Below, one piece after another: positions 60,733 through 64,000 of a DNA stretch of 64,000 nt. Position 1 is the stretch's first letter. Each line of letters starts with the position of its first letter. The stretch is from Paraburkholderia hiiakae (lineage in GTDB: Bacteria; Pseudomonadota; Gammaproteobacteria; Burkholderiales; Burkholderiaceae). A program made the translations under genes and the position numbers. The notes under the pieces were generated by a model. The model worked only from the letters and a program-made list of their open reading frames with translations, was not told the origin of the DNA and ran no database searches. Location: the NCBI RefSeq assembly GCF_904848665.1, contig NZ_CAJHCQ010000010.1:221285-285284 (forward strand), given 5' to 3'.

Positions 60733-61872
60733 CTAACCCGCGTGGATTTCCTTGGTGCGAAGGGCAACATGCCATCCAGCGGCCTCGCCGGACACTAGTC
60801 GATAGAACGCCTGAATGACATTGTGCAGATACGCATCATCCGATTCGCCATCGGCACAAATCCGTGCGAGTTGTTCGCGCAGGACGGCAAGTTCCTCGCA
60901 CATCTCATTGGACTGCTGGTGCAGTGTCGCGAACTCGCCGGCACTTGCAATGCCGTGACAAGCCGCGGCAAGAGTCGGGAACATGACGGCAAAGAACGAC
61001 AGCCACTGCGAATGCCAGAAGAAGTGCGCGAGGCAAATGGCAATCGTCGCAAGGAAGCATCGAAACGCGATTTGATGCAAGCGATGATGAATACGTTCGC
61101 ACCGCGCCGCGTTGATGTAGTGATAGGCACGCTGCTGGTCAATGACCTCAATGCCGTAGGCACAGTATTGCGTCACACCGTGCACGGACGCTTGCGTCCT
61201 GGGAACGCGCTCGGCAATCTCCTCGTACCACCGGATGAATGGGCTCGTGAACCGCTTGTGGAGGAAGTCCCCGGAAAGCGGCTGAATATCGATTGGGCCT
61301 CCCGGCAACGCCAGCAACAACCCGGCATACCGTAGTTGCTCCGTTAGCACGCGGTTCGCAACCCACTTGCGGCGCCACGCTTGATTGAGCGCCAACCCGC
61401 GCCGCGCCAGCCACGCGCGTAACGGCCGATTCGCTGCGCCGTGCACCCTGCCATGTAGCCGGGCACGAGACACTCCGTGGGCATGCGACTGTTCCCTTCC
61501 GACCAGATAGACGAACAGGATGCACAGGATGCACGCGGCTTCAATCACTGTGCATACCCAACCGTAGAGGTGAGATATTTCTTCGGGCAGCACCAGCGGA
61601 AGGGCTGCGGCAGCCACCGCCACGACGCCCAATCCGAAGTTGATCAGGAAGCCGCTCCGGTAACGTGTCGCATAACGCTCCGAAATCGCCTCCCTTCGCA
61701 TGAGCGCACGATTTATCTTCCGCTTGATCGATTCGGGCAACGCCAATGCAGGCAAAATGCCTGAGTGCGGCATACCGGAAGGGGCTAACCCGTGCGGAAC
61801 AACCGGCTCTCCCCCGATACAGCGACGGAACGTCATCCAGACGTTTTGGCAAATCTGGTCTACGAGGCGCAT
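60733..61872 (-). CDS. SLATT/DUF4231-like membrane protein, putative effector or signal partner
   Basis: This 379-residue protein has two pairs of hydrophobic helices: about residues 73-123 (FLINFGLGVVAVAAAALPLV and GWVCTVIEAACILCILFVYL) and about 275-320 (FLATIAICLAHFFW and FFAVMFPTLAAACHGIASAG). Between them is RRKWVANRVLTEQLRYAGLL, an arginine-rich helix like that of SLATT/DUF4231 proteins. A cytoplasmic coiled segment (EELAVLREQLARIC) follows the last helix. SLATT proteins accompany nucleotide-signal immune systems and are thought to form membrane-disrupting channels. The family call is by pattern only. It is the first gene of the minus-strand pair with the TIR-STAND gene. Confidence 0.65.
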   Translation of the reverse strand: MRLVDQICQNVWMTFRRCIGGEPVVPHGLAPSGMPHSGILPALALPESIKRKINRALMRREAISERYATRYRSGFLINFGLGVVAVAAAALPLVLPEEISHLYGWVCTVIEAACILCILFVYLVGREQSHAHGVSRARLHGRVHGAANRPLRAWLARRGLALNQAWRRKWVANRVLTEQLRYAGLLLALPGGPIDIQPLSGDFLHKRFTSPFIRWYEEIAERVPRTQASVHGVTQYCAYGIEVIDQQRAYHYINAARCERIHHRLHQIAFRCFLATIAICLAHFFWHSQWLSFFAVMFPTLAAACHGIASAGEFATLHQQSNEMCEELAVLREQLARICADGESDDAYLHNVIQAFYRLVSGEAAGWHVALRTKEIHAG

Positions 61873-62022
61873 CTGCGAGATGTCTTATGTGTGAAATAAT
61901 AATTGAGCGAATCCCACTGCTGGATTCTGCATGATTCTTGCCGATGGGCTGGGCGAGCGTAGCATTGTCTACGCGCTCAGTAAATGTTTCCCCCATTGTC
62001 CGCAACGCCGATTCAACAGAAC
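61873..62022. promoter_or_regulatory. Divergent promoter of the putative defence island
   Basis: These 150 bases separate the SLATT-like gene (left) from the PGDYG-like gene (right). The part 61885-61930 is AT-rich, the only likely place for back-to-back promoters. No clear operator repeat is visible. Confidence 0.4.
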
Positions 62023-62442
62023 ATGAAGCTCGATCTCTCAAGTGATTCAAATGCGCGCCGTTATTCAAAGAAGCCCGATGCGCTTTCCGTTGAATTTGCG
62101 TCCGCAGGCGGCGTGCTGGCGACACTCGAGGGAGACGTGACATACGTGGCCGGTGATGCGTTGTTGACAGGTCCAGCCGGGGATCGCTGGCCCGTTGGCC
62201 GACAGCATTTCAATGCCGCCTATATCGCCATTGCTCCCACCGTCCAGGGGCAATCAGGACGCTATCGCCGAAAGTCCAATGTCGTGTGGGCGAGGCAAAT
62301 GACTGCTGCGTTCGAGGTCAGCCTGGACGCCCGTGGCATATTGCGCGGCAAAGCCGGAGACTGGCTTGTGCAATACGCACCGGCGGATCAATCGATCGTG
62401 GAGGAAAGTATTTTCGCGCAAACATATGTGCCCGTGGACTAA
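62023..62442 (+). CDS. PGDYG-like small protein
   Basis: The 139-residue product resembles PGDYG-domain proteins: two similar units, ATLEGDVTYVAGDALLTGPA followed by DRWPVGRQHFNAAYIAI, and LRGKAGDWLVQYAPADQSIV followed by EESIFAQTYVPV. In such proteins a (P)GD(Y/W) turn precedes a phrase like YPV-x-F--TY. Here VAGDALL and KAGDWLV occupy that place, so the protein looks like a duplicated PGDYG unit. Function unproven; the domain is found near TIR and SLATT genes by my recollection. ATG 62023 is used; ATG 61984 would add 13 residues. Confidence 0.65.
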   Translation: MKLDLSSDSNARRYSKKPDALSVEFASAGGVLATLEGDVTYVAGDALLTGPAGDRWPVGRQHFNAAYIAIAPTVQGQSGRYRRKSNVVWARQMTAAFEVSLDARGILRGKAGDWLVQYAPADQSIVEESIFAQTYVPVD

Positions 62443-62503
62443 CCGCGCAACGTCTGCGCACGCCAGCGCTCACGGATTCAAAAGCCAGCTCGCACATTCG
62501 ACC

Positions 62504-63739
62504 ATGATGTCACCCTCACCGATGCCCATGCCGTGGCAGCTTCCCGACGTATCGCTTCTGAACGTTTGCGCGCAGATCCGCGTCGGCCCGGAAACCCTGC
62601 TCGACGAACTCGCCAAGCTGGCGAAACTGCAAACCGCCGCACTGCCCGACGCCGTTGCCTTCTTTGCAGGTCGCGTGCTCGAGGGGCTGGCCGCCAGCGC
62701 CACCCAGGCTTTCCAACTTCGTCCGGCGGAAACGGTGATCGAGAATCTGGATGCGCTGGCGCTCACGGGCAGGATCGATGACGGCATTCTGATGTGCGCG
62801 CATGCCATTCGAAGGCTGGCAAACGAAGCGCGTCACCTCGAGCGATCAATCGGTGTCGACGAAGAGGCAACCATCGTCGCACTCCTGCAAATCTGGATTG
62901 AGTGGTATCTCTCGGCCGCGGACGGCGCCGCTGACGCGCACACAGCGGACTGGAACGACTGGTCCTCGCGCACGCCCGTGCTGCGCACGCTCGCCTTTGG
63001 CGCCAGGGACGCGATCATCGCTCCGACGACAAACGAGGCCTTGACGCCACTTCTCGCGGACGCCTCCACGGCCGCCTTCGCGGGCGAGCGGCTGATCGAC
63101 TGCCGGACGCCCGCTGCCGAAGCGTTCACCCGGGCTGCCATCGACCGCTACCCGCGCAACCGGCGCGTCGTGCAAGTGCGCGCGCTGCATTTCAGCCGCA
63201 CCGGCCACATCGATCAGGCCGAGCGCCTGCTTCTCCCTATACGCAACGGCAATCCCAGGCGCCTCGACGCAGAAACCGTCGGCATTCTTGGCGGCGCCTA
63301 CAAAAACAAGTGGATGCACACCAGGAACGTCAAGCATCTGCAGTCAGCCTGGCAAACCTACGGCCTGAGTTTCCCTGGAGCCGCCGACAGTTACTACCTG
63401 ACGATCAATGTTGCGGCGACTGCCTTGTGGCTCGGCAAGAACGGCGAGGCACGCAGCAAGGCTCAAGCAACGCTCGAGCTGCTCGACCAGAGGGGGATCG
63501 CACCGACGCTCGCTCTCGAACAGCACGTCAGCTACTGGATGACCGCCACGCTCGCCGAAGCCCTGTTGCTCGTTGGCGATAGCTGGAAGGCCTCGATGCT
63601 TTATTCCAAGGCAAAGCAACTGGATTCCCTGGGCGGGCAATGGTCGAGAACCGCAGCCCATTTGTCGCTGCACCTCGATCGTCTCAATGGACTGGAGTAC
63701 AGGGAAACACTGGAACGCCTGCTCTCAGGTCAGCCTTGA
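62504..63739 (+). CDS. DUF4145-like / TRAFs-binding TPR protein
   Basis: This 411-residue soluble protein has two parts. Residues about 15-135 resemble DUF4145 (PDAVAFFAGRVLEGLAASAT, VIENLDALALTGRIDDGILM, CAHAIRRLANEARHLERSIG). Residues about 195-400 are helical repeats resembling the DUF4071/TRAFs-binding region related to the central part of eukaryotic ASK (MAP3K5) kinases: VQVRALHFSRTGHIDQAERL, GGAYKNKWM, ADSYYLTINVAATALWLGKN and YWMTATLAEALLLVGD. I infer a sensor or adaptor that may read a TIR-made signal or contact the STAND protein. It starts 61 bases after the PGDYG-like gene, same strand. ATG 62504 or 62507. Confidence 0.72.
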   Translation: MMSPSPMPMPWQLPDVSLLNVCAQIRVGPETLLDELAKLAKLQTAALPDAVAFFAGRVLEGLAASATQAFQLRPAETVIENLDALALTGRIDDGILMCAHAIRRLANEARHLERSIGVDEEATIVALLQIWIEWYLSAADGAADAHTADWNDWSSRTPVLRTLAFGARDAIIAPTTNEALTPLLADASTAAFAGERLIDCRTPAAEAFTRAAIDRYPRNRRVVQVRALHFSRTGHIDQAERLLLPIRNGNPRRLDAETVGILGGAYKNKWMHTRNVKHLQSAWQTYGLSFPGAADSYYLTINVAATALWLGKNGEARSKAQATLELLDQRGIAPTLALEQHVSYWMTATLAEALLLVGDSWKASMLYSKAKQLDSLGGQWSRTAAHLSLHLDRLNGLEYRETLERLLSGQP

Positions 63740-63935
63740 CTCTCAACAGCCCGCGAGTCGATTCCTTTGCGCTTTAGTTCCCTTTTATTGCGATTCAGGC
63801 GCGAGGGTGAAGCGATGCCACGGTGCGTCACCGGAACCCGGCTTGGAGCAGGCTTGCCCGGGAGTTGCATGCGGCAATTGAGAAAACCTGTAAGCGGCTC
63901 GTGCCGGCCGTTGTAGACGGTGGCTGAGGGCGGCA

Positions 63936-63980
63936 TCAAAGTGATGCCCATCATTTCCGATCTGATGGGCATCACTTTGA
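63936..63980. repeat. Perfect 18-bp inverted repeat near window end
   Basis: TCAAAGTGATGCCCATCA (63936-63953) is followed after 9 bases by its exact inverse TGATGGGCATCACTTTGA (63963-63980). It lies 196 bases after the TPR gene. It could be the end region of an insertion sequence beyond the window or a strong hairpin terminator; no T-run follows the right arm. Confidence 0.7.
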
Positions 63981-64000
63981 CACAGTCTGCAGAGAAGAAG

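Noticed and set aside
1..64000. tRNA, rRNA, CRISPR array, replication origin or prophage
   Set aside because: None of the characteristic sequences or gene sets was seen on either strand.

Overview
This 64 kb, GC-rich window looks like a chromosome or megaplasmid segment of a Burkholderiaceae bacterium, probably Paraburkholderia, Caballeronia or a close relative. That placement rests on three Omp32-type trimeric porins, a DUF3563 micro-protein, a complete nicotinate (nic) cluster and many small catabolic cassettes under LysR, MarR and GntR control. No tRNA, rRNA, CRISPR array or replication origin was seen. All names come from reading protein motifs by eye; no database search was run.

Layout. 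1-4.1 kb: a minus-strand run with three small membrane proteins, an APC permease, two more small membrane proteins and the start of purU. 4.2-9.0 kb: truncated haemoglobin, stand-alone pabB, porin, a GcvT-like tetrahydrofolate-dependent protein and a small partner. 9.0-10.1 kb: a small orphan gene and a frameshifted one. 10.2-24.1 kb: nicotinate degradation. Running left from the central promoter are nicC, nicA, a cytochrome c/half-molybdenum-domain fusion and xdhC. Running right are nicE, nicD, nicX, nicF and the molybdenum subunit nicB. The regulator nicR and transporter nicT follow. Together they encode uptake of nicotinate and its conversion through 6-hydroxynicotinate, 2,5-dihydroxypyridine, N-formylmaleamate, maleamate and maleate to fumarate. 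24.5-29.9 kb: a porin followed by a GntR regulator, an ADP-ribosylglycohydrolase, an NCS1 permease and a PfkB kinase. This is the same gene logic as E. coli yegTUVW with a different transporter.

29.9-38.8 kb is patchy: an IS3 remnant, a glycosyltransferase, a flavodoxin-like protein, a LysR regulator, a putative 2OG-Fe(II) oxygenase, a RutE-type nitroreductase and over 3 kb with little coding signal. 38.8-49.7 kb is an aromatic-degradation cluster: flavin monooxygenase and reductase, type I extradiol dioxygenase, two FAH-family enzymes, a 2Fe-2S reductase, a VOC protein, an MFS transporter, a porin, a divergent ACMSD-like amidohydrolase and a MarR regulator. Its substrate is not evident. 50-54 kb: a siderophore-interacting reductase with a MarR regulator, gene debris including a scrap of nicB-like sequence, and a CyaC-like redox-sensing adenylate cyclase.

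54.6-64 kb is accessory DNA. An IS110/IS1111-type element and a DnaQ-like exonuclease precede a likely conflict/defence island. That island holds a zinc-ribbon/TIR/STAND-ATPase/TPR protein with an upstream SLATT-like membrane protein. Divergent from them are a PGDYG-like protein and a DUF4145-like/TRAFs-binding TPR protein. This four-gene divergon is the strongest candidate in the window for an incompletely described system.
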